From Neoconidiobolus thromboides FSU 785 (taxonomy: Eukaryota; Entomophthoromycota; Entomophthoromycetes; Entomophthorales; Neoconidiobolaceae), in contig MU626424.1 in NCBI GenBank assembly GCA_025603075.1, positions 1 through 43,403 on the forward strand: 43,403 bases of DNA. The letters are read 5' to 3'. Below the pieces are notes generated by a model. It searched no databases and was not told the origin of the DNA. It saw nothing but the letters and a program-made list of their open reading frames with translations. Shown piece by piece: positions 43,355 to 43,403 of the stretch; position 1 is the stretch's first letter, and each line of letters starts with the position of its first letter. The translations under genes were made by a program, and so were the position numbers.

Positions 43355-43403
43355 TGTGAAATCTGGTACTCAGGGTTTGGAGTCAAGAACAGCTATTGCT
43401 GGG
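43355..43403 (+). mobile_element. LTR copy 4, 5' end only (runs off window)
   Basis: 49 bases identical to the start of LTR copy 1 except one base (AAGAACAG against AAGGACAG). Preceded by CTGAT, the expected left half of a 5-base target duplication. It may be the 5' LTR of a full element. Confidence 0.75.

Noticed and set aside
41937-43403. Subtelomeric or centromeric repeat array
   Set aside because: No short telomere-type tandem units; the repeats resolve into LTRs with TG...CA ends and MITEs.

Overview
This is an AT-rich, intron-rich nuclear fragment from a fungus. Evidence for a fungus is a division-2 chitin synthase (Chs3/class IV type), a GPI-type 12-cysteine surface protein, and a Far10/SLMAP-like FHA protein. 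Orthodox eukaryotic genes (FCF1, VPS26, mitochondrial Lon, ACAA2-type thiolase, copine) confirm a eukaryote. Very low GC, short GT-AG introns (mostly about 37-60 bases), a GH16 enzyme and a pair of 7TM receptors with long relatives-only similarity suggest an early-diverging lineage, possibly Entomophthoromycotina (Conidiobolus-like). The lineage is inference; the sequence does not prove it. Many genes are broken into small exons, so I rebuilt the exon chains by hand from GT/AG sites, phase and family conservation.

Layout. 1-5.9 kb is a housekeeping block: 5'-partial copine (-), FHA/coiled-coil protein (-), mitochondrial-type 3-ketoacyl-CoA thiolase (-) and divergent FCF1 (+). 7.5-8.9 kb holds 7TM receptor 1 (+). 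9.5-21 kb is an accessory zone rich in secreted proteins (three cysteine-containing secreted proteins of unknown function and a GH16 beta-glucanase), plus a PRXL2-type thioredoxin-like protein and two unknown small ORFs. 22.1-26.0 kb has an intact 11-exon cytochrome P450 (-) placed head-to-head with 7TM receptor 2 (+), a paralogue of receptor 1 with shared intron positions. 26.5-37.0 kb is housekeeping again: VPS26 (+, retromer), chitin synthase (-), Lon (+). 37.2-41.1 kb carries two paralogous N-myristoylated/palmitoylated small proteins with a p97/VCP-binding (SVIP-like VIM) motif, a coiled-coil protein with a 10-base microexon, and a GPI-type 12-cysteine protein. 41.9 kb to the end is a nest of LTRs.

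Mobile DNA. Nine copies of a roughly 100-base terminal-inverted-repeat element (MITE) with TA target sites lie at 1.1, 16.4, 18.5, 19.1, 19.6, 19.7, 21.3, 42.2 and 43.1 kb. A separate LTR family (5'-TGTGAAAT...ATTTCACA-3', about 450 bases without inserts) forms one solo LTR with a 5-base target duplication and a three-deep nest beside it. Two MITEs inserted independently into these LTRs, and the other LTR copies supply the empty sites, which proves the TA target duplication from this window alone.

No tRNA, rRNA or CRISPR was recognised. No new multi-gene 'system' is demonstrated; the best candidates for novelty are the paired receptors, the SVIP-like pair, the secreted duplicated six-cysteine protein and the two repeat families.
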